A DNA stretch of 64,000 bases from Pseudomonadota bacterium (lineage in GTDB: Bacteria; Pseudomonadota; Gammaproteobacteria; Burkholderiales; Rhodocyclaceae), in NCBI GenBank assembly GCA_963205435.1, contig CAUJIV010000022.1, positions 1 through 64,000 of the forward strand, given 5' to 3'. Shown here one piece after another: positions 19,646-27,645 of this stretch (position 1 is its first letter; each line of letters opens with the position of its first letter). The position numbers and the translations under genes are program-made. The notes beneath the pieces are model-generated. The model was not told where the DNA came from and ran no database searches. It was given only the letters and a program-made list of their open reading frames with translations.

Positions 19646-22627
19646 TCAATTCGCCCGCCGCACCCGGCAGAGCAATTGCTTGAGATTCGTCTGGTCCGAG
19701 ACCGGGTCTCTCTGCATCTTGTCGGTGAGGAAATTCACCGAGCGCCACGGGTGGAAGGGCTGGCGCTCGCCCCAGCCGATCGGGATGAAGACCGCGTCGC
19801 GGCGAATGCCGGCATGCACCCAGGCGATCGCCTCGATGGCGCCATGGGCCGTTTCCACCCGCACGCGGTCGCCGTCGGCGATTCCGAGCGCGGCCGCCTT
19901 GTCCGTGTGGATCTGGCAGAAAAGATCCGGCAGCATCTCCTGGGCCTGCCAGAAATAATGAGTCCAGCTGTGGAAGTGGGAAGCCGAGGGCCGGCCGGTG
20001 ACCAGTTCCAGGTCGAAGCCGCGGCGGCGCAGTTGCGCCGCCGGATGCGCCGCGCCGCCGTCGGCGACGATGCGCGCCTGCGCGCTGAACGTTTCCGGGC
20101 TGTTGAACGGCGAAATGACGCCCTCCTCGCCGTCCCCCTGCAGCAATTGGACGTAGGGTAGGTCGACCAGTTGCTCGCGCTCGCTGTAGAACTGAGGCAG
20201 TGCCGAGAGGCCGAGCAGGGCGAATTTGGCCTCCTGCTCCTCGGTCCAGAACTCGAGCTTGCCGGACGCGGTCGGGAAGCGCCGCCCCGGCGCGCCGCCC
20301 GACACCGTCGTGCCTTCGAGATAGAGGGTCTCGATCTCCGGCGCGTCCTCGCTCGCCACTGGCTGGCGCACCCAGCGGTAGGGCACGGAATGCAGGCGCT
20401 TCTGGGTGCAGCCGCGCAGGGCGTCGTTGTCGATGCAGACGCGGTCCCACAGCACGGCCGGGTCCTTGTATTCCTCCTTCATCACGTCGTCGAAGCCGAA
20501 GCGCTTGCCCAGCTCGATCCAGATCCAGCTGTCGGCCCTCGCCTCGCCAGGCGGGTCGATCAGCTTGTCGATCCAGACGACGCGACGGTCGTCGTTGGCG
20601 CGGCTGATGTCGCCCTTTTCGATGCCGCTCGCCGCCGGCAGCACGTAGTCGGCGAAGGCGGATGTCTCGTTGGGGAAAAGCTCGATATGCACGAGCAGGT
20701 CGAGGGCCAGCATGGCCTCGCGGACCTTCGTCTGGTCCGGCCACTGGGCCAGCGGATTGTTGCTGGTGATGAACGCCCGGATCGGATAGGGCTTGCCGGC
20801 AAGCATCGCCTCGGTCCAGCCGGAGGGTGAATGGCGCACGCGCGGGCGCCCGATGCGGGCCTTGCGCCCTTCCGGCACGCGGGCGGTGATCGGCGTGATC
20901 GCGCTCATGTTGAAGTAGGCGCCGCCGCGCCGCCCCCAGTTGCCGGTGATGGCGGCGACGAACATCAGCACGCGGTTGGTCTGGGTGCTGTTGCTGTGCT
21001 GGTTGACGCCGCGGCTGGCGAAGATGACGCAGCCGTCGGCGGCGGCGATCTCCTCGGCCAGACGGCGGATCTCGGCCGCCGGCAGGCTGGTGACGCCTTC
21101 GGCCCATTCCGGGGTGTAGCCCTGCCGCAGGATGTAGTCGCGCCACGTCTCGAAGCCCAGCAGCCAGCGCTCGCAGAAGTCGCGGTCGTGCAGGTCGTTG
21201 GCGAGGATGTGCTGCGCCAGCGCCAGGCCCAGGGCCATGTCGGTGCCGGGGCGGATCGCCAGCCAGCGGTCCGCCTTCGATGCGGTGACGGTCAGGCGGG
21301 GATCGACCACCACCATGCGGGCGCCGCTCTTCAGGCGCCAGTCGTTGATCATGCCGAAATAGACCGGGCGCGTCTCCGCCTGGTTGTCGCCGATGTAGAC
21401 GAAGAGCCGGGCCGCGCCAAGGTCGGTCTCGGTGTAGCTGTTGCCGCTGCCGATGGCGCCCTGGACGAGTTCGAAGGCAACGTTCTTGCCGCTGGCGCAA
21501 AACGGCTCGGTGCCGTCCTTGTTGGGCGTTCCCCACAGGTCGGCGAACATCTTGGTCGTGGCGCGCGAGTCGATGAGCCCGGTGCGCGCGCCGATGTACA
21601 TGGCCAGAGCCTCGCTGCCGTGGGCCTCGCGCACAGCCCTGAGCCGGCCGGCTATCTCGTCCAGGGCCTGGTCCCAGGAGATGCGCTCGAAACGCCCTTC
21701 GCCGCGGGCGCCGACGCGCTTCTGCGGATAGAGCAGGCGCTGGTCGCTGTTGTACATCTGCAGGGTGAGCTGCGACTTGGCGCAGATCCTGCCCTGCAGC
21801 AGCGGATCATCCTCGTTGCCGGTGATCTTCACCAGCCGGTCGCCCTTGAGGTGGAAGTTCAGGCTGCAGCAATTGAAGCAGAGGTTGCAGCCGCCCGGCA
21901 CGACGCGGTCGGCCTTCGCCTCCGCGCGCGGCACGCCATACGGGAAGGCGGCCTCTTGCCCGGCCATCACGGCTTGCGGCGCGGCGGCGTCCAGCAGGGC
22001 CGGCCGCTGCCAGGCGGGCGCCGGCGCGATGCCGTAGTCCGCGCCGCGGGCCGGCTTCAGGTAGACCGTCGCCGGACCCTGCAGGAAGTAATCGTTGTCG
22101 AGCCGCTCGCGCCCCGCCTGTGCCGCCTCGGCCAGCAGGTCTTCGCGCCGCCCGAAGCGGATGGCCCGGGTCGGGCAGACGCTGGCGCAGGCGGTGGTCG
22201 TCGCACCCTCCGCCCGCCGCTCCTCGCACAGGTCGCACTTGACCGCATGGTGGCCCTTGGCGTCATAGCCCATCGCCGAGTAGGGGCAGGCGATGACGCA
22301 TTCGCCGCAGCCGGTGCAGCGCGACTCGACGACGCGCACGATGCCGGTTTCAGGGTCCTTCTCGATCGCCTTGGGATGAACCGGGCAGGCGCGCAGGCAG
22401 GCGGGCCGCTCGCATTGCTGGCAGGGAAGATCGAGGAAGGCCAGCCCCGCCGTCTCGAGTGCGCCGGTCCAGACGACCTTGTTCCGGTACTCGCCCGGCC
22501 CGAGCCGGTTCTCCTGCTTGCAGGCCGCCTCGCAACTCCTGCAGCCGGTGCAGCGCTCGAGATCGATCATCAGCGCCAGTCGGGCGCTGCCGCCTTCCTT
22601 CTCTTCATTTTTCACGACGCTTACCAT
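19646..22627 (-). CDS. Fused ferredoxin-type/molybdopterin oxidoreductase, substrate unknown
   Basis: A 993-residue protein joining two parts that are normally separate subunits. Residues 20-160 form a DmsB/PsrB-like module with four cysteine groups (26/29/32/36, 69/72/77/81, 104/107/110/114, 131/134/147/151), enough for four 4Fe-4S clusters. From about residue 245 comes a molybdopterin catalytic subunit with its own cluster motif CNLCFNCC plus Cys282, a likely molybdenum-ligand Cys377 in PFCASGKN, and the C-terminal cofactor-binding domain. It is closest in style to the Psr/Phs/DMSO reductase family. There is no twin-arginine signal, so it should be cytoplasmic. The ATG at 22627 overlaps the cytochrome gene stop (ATGGTAA), indicating a membrane heme b partner. 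Substrate and direction are unknown. Confidence 0.88.
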   Translation of the reverse strand: MVSVVKNEEKEGGSARLALMIDLERCTGCRSCEAACKQENRLGPGEYRNKVVWTGALETAGLAFLDLPCQQCERPACLRACPVHPKAIEKDPETGIVRVVESRCTGCGECVIACPYSAMGYDAKGHHAVKCDLCEERRAEGATTTACASVCPTRAIRFGRREDLLAEAAQAGRERLDNDYFLQGPATVYLKPARGADYGIAPAPAWQRPALLDAAAPQAVMAGQEAAFPYGVPRAEAKADRVVPGGCNLCFNCCSLNFHLKGDRLVKITGNEDDPLLQGRICAKSQLTLQMYNSDQRLLYPQKRVGARGEGRFERISWDQALDEIAGRLRAVREAHGSEALAMYIGARTGLIDSRATTKMFADLWGTPNKDGTEPFCASGKNVAFELVQGAIGSGNSYTETDLGAARLFVYIGDNQAETRPVYFGMINDWRLKSGARMVVVDPRLTVTASKADRWLAIRPGTDMALGLALAQHILANDLHDRDFCERWLLGFETWRDYILRQGYTPEWAEGVTSLPAAEIRRLAEEIAAADGCVIFASRGVNQHSNSTQTNRVLMFVAAITGNWGRRGGAYFNMSAITPITARVPEGRKARIGRPRVRHSPSGWTEAMLAGKPYPIRAFITSNNPLAQWPDQTKVREAMLALDLLVHIELFPNETSAFADYVLPAASGIEKGDISRANDDRRVVWIDKLIDPPGEARADSWIWIELGKRFGFDDVMKEEYKDPAVLWDRVCIDNDALRGCTQKRLHSVPYRWVRQPVASEDAPEIETLYLEGTTVSGGAPGRRFPTASGKLEFWTEEQEAKFALLGLSALPQFYSEREQLVDLPYVQLLQGDGEEGVISPFNSPETFSAQARIVADGGAAHPAAQLRRRGFDLELVTGRPSASHFHSWTHYFWQAQEMLPDLFCQIHTDKAAALGIADGDRVRVETAHGAIEAIAWVHAGIRRDAVFIPIGWGERQPFHPWRSVNFLTDKMQRDPVSDQTNLKQLLCRVRRAN

Positions 22628-23397
22628 TCCGCAAGGTGCCACCAGGTGATGGCGCCGCCGTCGGCGACATAGCCGGCGAAGAAAGTCACGGTGACGACAT
22701 GCACCAGCACGCCGAACAGGAAAATCCAGCCAAGCGCCATGTGCAGGGGACGCCACCAGGCCTGGGTCGGCGGCACGGCGGCACGAACGCCGAGCAGCCG
22801 CGCCTCCTGCCGCGCCAGGCGGCGGTAGCGCAGGGCAAGCCGCGGGCTGCGCAGGAAGTGTGGCAGGTCGGCCGAAAACGTCGCCTCATCGGCATCGGGC
22901 GCCAGGCGCGCCAGCAGGGCGCGTTTCTGCCCGATCAGTTCGCGCAACTGCTGGCGTACCGCCGGGTCGGGCGCGGCGAAGCCCGGCGCCTTCCTGCCGA
23001 AGGTGGCGGACATGCGCCGCGAGCCGCGCAGCCGGGCCCAGACGCCGAGGATGACGATGGCGAGGAGCGCCAGCAGCAGCAGGGCAGGCGGGCGGCGCAG
23101 ATAGCCGCCGGAATGCACGGCGATCAGCACCAGGCCGGCGAGCGAGCACAGGACATGGGCGTTGAAACCGCTGCGCGGGCTGGCGCCGCCAGTGCGCTTG
23201 TACAGCGAGTAGAACATCGGCACCAGCAACAGGGCGAAACCGGCGACACCGGCCAGATACAGTTCCGGGCTGCCTGGCTCGCGCCAGGCCGGCGGCAGCC
23301 AGGCGCGCAGCAGGAACCACAGCGCCGTCAAGGCGACAGTGGCGCCGACCGCCAACTGCAGGCGGCTGTCCGAAAGATCAGAAACGGCTCGCGCCAT
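22621..23397 (-). CDS. Di-heme b membrane subunit of the Mo oxidoreductase
   Basis: A 258-residue membrane protein with about five helices (residues 14-32, 46-66, 80-98, 104-121, 218-240). Helix 3 has His81 and His95, and helix 5 has His219 and His233; both pairs are 14 residues apart, the spacing of two stacked bis-histidine b hemes. Between helices 4 and 5 is a basic, probably cytoplasmic segment of about 95 residues. It resembles cytochrome b561/ferric-reductase-like membrane domains; I cannot assign a named family. The coupled downstream gene makes it the likely quinone-side partner. ATG 23397 is chosen although its ribosome-binding site is weak. Confidence 0.75.
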   Translation of the reverse strand: MARAVSDLSDSRLQLAVGATVALTALWFLLRAWLPPAWREPGSPELYLAGVAGFALLLVPMFYSLYKRTGGASPRSGFNAHVLCSLAGLVLIAVHSGGYLRRPPALLLLALLAIVILGVWARLRGSRRMSATFGRKAPGFAAPDPAVRQQLRELIGQKRALLARLAPDADEATFSADLPHFLRSPRLALRYRRLARQEARLLGVRAAVPPTQAWWRPLHMALGWIFLFGVLVHVVTVTFFAGYVADGGAITWWHLAEW

Positions 23398-23539
23398 GGC
23401 TGTTTGGCAAGGCAGGAACTGGGCGGGACATGGCGCTATGAGGGCCGCTTTTGCGATGCGGCACCGCTCGGCGCGAGGCATTCACATCGACTTGATTGGA
23501 CGCCCGGCCAACGCAAGCGCGCCGGGAAGTATTGTCGGC

Positions 23540-23568
23540 ATTCTATCAAACGAAGCTTGCCATTTGAA
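23540..23568 (-). promoter_or_regulatory. Candidate promoter of the cytochrome b/Mo oxidoreductase operon
   Basis: On the minus strand TTCAAA (23568-23563), a 17-base spacer and TAGAAT (23545-23540) form a reasonable sigma-70 promoter with an extended -10 (TGA before TAGAAT). The leader would be about 135 bases. No clear FNR site (TTGAT-N4-ATCAA) was seen near it. Confidence 0.45.
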
Positions 23569-23621
23569 ACGACTTGACCGGCGGCAACCGAAGGAACCTG
23601 GCCCGACAAGAGAGCGACGGT

Positions 23622-24971
23622 TCAAGCCGCGGCGATGCCTTCAATCCGCGGCATGAGGCCCGCCTTGCCCGGTCGGCACTGCCATTCGCTATCGATGCCG
23701 ATACCTGCCACCCAGACCAATTCTTCGCCGCACCACAACAGCGGCAGTCGCCCGCGCGCCCAGGGCGGGATCGCCTGTTCCTGCAGCAGTTTCTTCAGCG
23801 ACCTGCGCGGCCTGCGGAAATCGGGGCGTAAGCGCTCTCCTCCTCGGCGCGGCGCGATCCGGACCTTCTGGCCGGCCAGCCTGTCGAGGCCGATGCCGCG
23901 GCCCTCCACCCGCTCGAAATGCAGGTCGAGGCCGCCCCAGCAAACCCCCGCCTGGCCATGCCATTCCACTTCCTCGACCGGCGCCGCCGCGGTGACCAGC
24001 CAGAGCCGGTTTCGCCAGACATGCGCGGCGCGGTCGCCGAAGTCGAAGCGCGGCTGACTGTCGGGCGCGGCGTGAACGATCTGCCGCAGCATCTCCTCCA
24101 GGTAGGCGCTGTCGGGCAGCCGGACACCTTCGCGCCGCAGGACATGGCGCAGGAGGTTGCGGGCGCGCGCCGGCGCCAGGGCGGCAAGGCGGGAGACGAC
24201 GAGGCGGCCGTCTTCCATCGCCGCCTCGCTGTCGAGCCGCGCCAGGTCATCGAGCAGCGAGCCGGCTTCGGCAAAATGGGCGGCGGCGCGCGAGAGCACG
24301 GCATTGCAGCCCGGGAAACGACCCTCGAGCAGCGGCAGGATGCGGTGCCTGAGGAAATTGCGCGCATGCCGCGGATCGGCGTTGCTTTCATCCTCGATCC
24401 AGTCGAGGCCTTGCGCACGGGCGTGCGCCAGGATCGTCTCCCGCGGCAAATCGAGGAAGGGCCGCAGGATGCGCGGCCCGGCCGCGGGGTTGAAAGGACG
24501 GACCGTCGGCATGGCCGCCGCGCCGGCCACCCCGGCGCCGCGCAGCAGGTTCAGCAGCAGCGTCTCCGCCTGGTCGTCGCGATGGTGGGCAAGGACGAGG
24601 AACTCGGCCTCGCAGGCCGAGAACGCGGCGTAGCGCGCCCGCCGCGCGGCCGCCTCGAGGCCATCGGGATCGTCGCGGCGCACCGAGACCCGCCTCACCG
24701 TCAGCGGAATGCCGCGCGCGTGGCAGAGTTCCTCGCAAAAGGCCTGCCAGCGGTCGGCGTTGGGGCTCAGGCCGTGATGGACATGCAGCGCCGACAGCGC
24801 GCAGCCGAGTTCCTCGGCCAGCCCGTGCAGCAGATGAAGCAGAAGAACCGAATCGACTCCGCCGGACAGGGCGGCGACCAGGCGGTCGCCGGGCCGGACA
24901 TGCGCTTTCAGCTCCGCGACGGCGGCCGCCAGCGGATCAGCGGGCTGATTTCTGTTCCTTGTATTTCCCAT
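23622..24971 (-). CDS. tilS: tRNA(Ile)-lysidine synthase
   Basis: TilS attaches lysine to C34 of the AUA-reading tRNA-Ile, changing both its codon and its charging identity. The 449-residue protein has the PP-loop SGGVDS (residues 36-41), the [11 protein letters not shown] motif and the [12 protein letters not shown] region, then the C-terminal TilS domains. The ATG at 24971 places the first 35 bases inside the end of accA, an unusually long but plausible overlap; no later ATG precedes the PP-loop. The accA-tilS order is common in betaproteobacteria. Confidence 0.94.
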   Translation of the reverse strand: MGNTRNRNQPADPLAAAVAELKAHVRPGDRLVAALSGGVDSVLLLHLLHGLAEELGCALSALHVHHGLSPNADRWQAFCEELCHARGIPLTVRRVSVRRDDPDGLEAAARRARYAAFSACEAEFLVLAHHRDDQAETLLLNLLRGAGVAGAAAMPTVRPFNPAAGPRILRPFLDLPRETILAHARAQGLDWIEDESNADPRHARNFLRHRILPLLEGRFPGCNAVLSRAAAHFAEAGSLLDDLARLDSEAAMEDGRLVVSRLAALAPARARNLLRHVLRREGVRLPDSAYLEEMLRQIVHAAPDSQPRFDFGDRAAHVWRNRLWLVTAAAPVEEVEWHGQAGVCWGGLDLHFERVEGRGIGLDRLAGQKVRIAPRRGGERLRPDFRRPRRSLKKLLQEQAIPPWARGRLPLLWCGEELVWVAGIGIDSEWQCRPGKAGLMPRIEGIAAA

Positions 24972-25908
24972 AGCCGAGCAGACGCTCGAAGCGCTGCTCG
25001 ATCAGCTCGGCCGGCGACAGGTCGGCGAGCTGGCGCAGAGCGTCCTGCAGCGCCTTCTTCATTGCCTGGGCGGTGGCGCGGTGGTCGCGGTGCGCCCCGC
25101 CCGGCGGCTCGTTGACGACGCGATCGACCAGACCGAGAGTCTTCAGGCGGGACGCCGTGATGCCCATGGTCTCCGCCGCGTCGGGCGCCTTCTCCGCGCT
25201 CTTCCACAGGATCGAGGCGCAACCCTCCGGCGAGATGACCGAATAGGTGGCGTACTGGAGCATGAGGACGGCGTCGCCGACGGCGATCGCCAGCGCGCCG
25301 CCCGAGCCGCCCTCGCCGATGATCGTGCAGATGATCGGCACCTTGAGCTCCGCCATGGCGTAGAGGTTGCGGCCGATCGCCTCGGACTGTCCCCGCTCCT
25401 CGGCATCGATGCCCGGGTAGGCGCCCGGCGTGTCGATGAAGGTGAAGACCGGCAAGCCGAATTTCTCCGCCAGCTGCATCAGCCGCAGGGCCTTGCGATA
25501 GCCCTCCGGCCGCGGCATGCCGAAATTGCGATGGATCTTGTCCTTGGTGTCGCGGCCCTTCTGGTGGCCGATGACCATCACCGGCTGGCCGTTGAAGCGC
25601 GCCAGGCCGCCGACGATGGCATGGTCGTCGGCGAAGCCGCGGTCGCCGTGCAGCTCGTCGAAATCGCTGAAGATGTTCTGGATGTAGTCGAGCGTATAGG
25701 GCCGCTGCGGATGCCGGGCCACCTGGGCGATCTGCCAGGGCGTCAGCTTGGCGTAGATTTCCCGGGTCAGCGCCTGGCTCTTCGTCTCGAGGCGGCGGAT
25801 TTCCTCGGAGATATCCACGGCGGAATCGTCCTGCACATAGCGCAGCTCCTCGATCCTCGCTTCCAGCTCGGCGATCGGCTGCTCGAAATCCAGAAAAACC
25901 GTCTTCAT
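24937..25908 (-). CDS. accA: Acetyl-CoA carboxylase carboxyltransferase subunit alpha
   Basis: AccA with AccD transfers the carboxyl group from biotin to acetyl-CoA, making malonyl-CoA for fatty acid synthesis. The 323-residue protein starts [20 protein letters not shown] and contains the oxyanion-hole motif [15 protein letters not shown] and [15 protein letters not shown]. Length and start match the family. It lies 32 bases downstream of the unknown secreted protein and overlaps tilS. Confidence 0.97.
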   Translation of the reverse strand: MKTVFLDFEQPIAELEARIEELRYVQDDSAVDISEEIRRLETKSQALTREIYAKLTPWQIAQVARHPQRPYTLDYIQNIFSDFDELHGDRGFADDHAIVGGLARFNGQPVMVIGHQKGRDTKDKIHRNFGMPRPEGYRKALRLMQLAEKFGLPVFTFIDTPGAYPGIDAEERGQSEAIGRNLYAMAELKVPIICTIIGEGGSGGALAIAVGDAVLMLQYATYSVISPEGCASILWKSAEKAPDAAETMGITASRLKTLGLVDRVVNEPPGGAHRDHRATAQAMKKALQDALRQLADLSPAELIEQRFERLLGYGKYKEQKSAR

Positions 25909-25940
25909 TCGCGTTGCTTGTCGGCCACAGTCGGCTGATT

Positions 25941-26564
25941 CTACTTGATTGGCTCCCAGCCGGCCTGCCAGACCTCGAGCGGCAGGATGAAGGGCGGCTC
26001 GCTGTTGTCGAGGAACCAGGAGTCCACGGCCCACAGGCGCGGCTCCTCGCCGACCACCGCGGAGTGGCCGCCTTCGGCGATCACCGCGGTGGTATGCGGC
26101 CAGCCGGCAAAGAACCAGCCGCGCGTCGCCGGTGCCTCGACATGGTGATGGCGCATCAGGCCGTAACCCTGCAACATCGCCAGATACGGCGTGGTGTTGG
26201 TCGACTCGTCGATGCAGTCCATCTGCCCCTCGCCGCCATTGAAGGTGCCGCCCTTGTCCTGCCAGGTCCCGATGGCCGCGCCGACCTGCCGCTCGATCAG
26301 CGCGATGGCGCGACGCAGCCTCTCGCGCTCCTCCGCGGCCGTCTTGGCAAGCGGAAAGAAGATCTCCCTGACTTGACGCCACTCTTCGGCCGACAGGCTG
26401 ACATGGCTGAGGCTGGTGCAGCCATTGCCGTGGCAGACGCTGAAGAGTTCCGGCTCGGGATCGCGCCGGATGTCGTCGCGGACGAAGACCTGCGCCGGCG
26501 CCGACGGACAGGCCAGCAAGGCCGTCAGCCCGCCCAGCGCCAGGCAAATGCGAATGATTGGCAT
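25941..26564 (-). CDS. Secreted or lipid-anchored protein of unknown function
   Basis: A 207-residue protein I cannot assign to a family. It has an N-terminal signal (about 1-25, [19 protein letters not shown]); LLAC could be a lipobox with Cys19, or cleavage could follow APAQ. The mature part has two cysteine pairs of interest ([13 protein letters not shown] and GQMDCIDE) and many aromatic residues in the C-terminal half ([14 protein letters not shown]). It is divergent from the iron-binding protein gene, and the ATG lies inside a Fur-like sequence. It may be co-transcribed with accA. A link to iron or metals is inference from position only. Confidence 0.75.
   Translation of the reverse strand: MPIIRICLALGGLTALLACPSAPAQVFVRDDIRRDPEPELFSVCHGNGCTSLSHVSLSAEEWRQVREIFFPLAKTAAEERERLRRAIALIERQVGAAIGTWQDKGGTFNGGEGQMDCIDESTNTTPYLAMLQGYGLMRHHHVEAPATRGWFFAGWPHTTAVIAEGGHSAVVGEEPRLWAVDSWFLDNSEPPFILPLEVWQAGWEPIK
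26549..26563. promoter_or_regulatory. Fur-box-like operator
   Basis: TGCGAATGATTGGCA matches the 7-1-7 Fur consensus TGATAATnATTATCA at 11 of 15 positions and sits within a larger palindrome (CAAATGC and GCATTTG flanking nine bases). It overlaps the -35 box of the iron-binding protein promoter and the first codons of the divergent gene, so Fur-Fe(II) binding could control both. Confidence 0.6.
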
Positions 26565-26587
26565 TTGTATATCGGTTTTGCTAGGAT
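26558..26587 (+). promoter_or_regulatory. Iron-binding protein promoter
   Basis: TTGGCA (26558-26563), an 18-base spacer and TAGGAT (26582-26587) form a sigma-70-like promoter about 25 bases before the coding start. The -35 box overlaps the Fur-like operator, the expected layout for iron repression. Confidence 0.55.
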
Positions 26588-26618
26588 GCGGCATGCCCCC
26601 ACTTCGCGGAGTGTCTTC

Positions 26619-27635
26619 ATGCCCCTGATCAAGCCATCGATCCTCCTGTCCTTCCTCGTCCTCGCCTGGCCGGTGCGAGCGGAGGAACAGGTTCTCAATC
26701 TCTATTCGGCCCGCCATTATCAGACCGACGAGGCCCTGTACGCGAACTTTACCCGCCAGACCGGCATTCGCATCAACCGCATCGAGGGCAAGGAGGACGA
26801 GCTGCTCGAGCGCATCCGCAACGAGGGGGCCAACAGTCCGGCCGACGTGTTCATCACCGTCGATGCCGCGCGGCTGGCGCAGGCCGACGCCCTCGGGCTG
26901 TTCGCGCCGGTGAAATCGAAGCTGCTGCAGGAGCGCATCCCCGAGAACCTGCGGACGCCCGACTGGTTCGCCTTTTCCACCCGCGCGCGCGTCATCATCT
27001 ACAACAAGGCGATGGTCGACCCGGCCGACGTGCAGAATTACGAGGACCTGGCCAACCCGAAGCTGAAGGGCAAGGTCTGCGTGCGCTCGGGCGGCCATCC
27101 CTACAACCTCTCGCTCGGCTCGGCGCTGATCCAGCATCTGGGCGAGCAGAAGACCGAGGAATGGGCGAAGGGGCTGGTGGCGAATTTCGCCCGCGACCCG
27201 AAGGGCGGCGACACCGACCAGATCCGCTCGGTGGCGGCCGGCGAATGCGCCGTCTCGATTTCCAACACCTACTACGTCGTCCGCCTGATGCGCTCGGAGA
27301 AGGCCGCCGACAGGAAGGCCATGGACAGGATCGGCGTCGTCTGGCCGAACCAGAAGAGCTTCGGCACGCACATCAACATCTCCGGCGGCGGCATGCTGAA
27401 GACTGCGCCGCACAAGGAGGCGGCGGTGAAATTCCTCGAATACCTGGCGGGCGACGAGGCGCAGGCCTACTTCGCCGACGGCAACAACGAGTGGCCGGCC
27501 GCCAGGGGTGTCAAGGTGAGGAACCCGGCGCTCGAGGCGCTCGGCCAATTCAAGCCCGACGTGCTCAACGTCGGCCTGCTGGCGAAGAACACCGCCCTGG
27601 CGCAGAAGGTCTTCGACCGCGCCGGCTGGCGCTAG
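26619..27635 (+). CDS. fbpA: Iron(III) ABC transporter substrate-binding protein (FbpA/FutA type)
   Basis: Periplasmic ferric-ion binding protein. The 338-residue precursor has a signal peptide (about 1-21, ending PVRA) and a mature start EEQVLNLYSARHYQTDEALY typical of the FutA/FbpA group. The paired tyrosines Tyr218-Tyr219 in SNTYYVVRLM are the usual iron ligands. The permease and ATPase lie next to it but in different orientations. A Fur-like operator precedes it. Ligand assignment to iron rests on the tyrosine motif and regulation. Confidence 0.92.
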   Translation: MPLIKPSILLSFLVLAWPVRAEEQVLNLYSARHYQTDEALYANFTRQTGIRINRIEGKEDELLERIRNEGANSPADVFITVDAARLAQADALGLFAPVKSKLLQERIPENLRTPDWFAFSTRARVIIYNKAMVDPADVQNYEDLANPKLKGKVCVRSGGHPYNLSLGSALIQHLGEQKTEEWAKGLVANFARDPKGGDTDQIRSVAAGECAVSISNTYYVVRLMRSEKAADRKAMDRIGVVWPNQKSFGTHINISGGGMLKTAPHKEAAVKFLEYLAGDEAQAYFADGNNEWPAARGVKVRNPALEALGQFKPDVLNVGLLAKNTALAQKVFDRAGWR

Positions 27636-27645
27636 TATCCGTCCT

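Noticed and set aside
26219-26514. A molybdenum-cofactor riboswitch or other structured leader; also considered at 46,226-46,514 before moaA
   Set aside because: I could not recognise conserved riboswitch elements by eye in either place; a covariance-model search would settle it.
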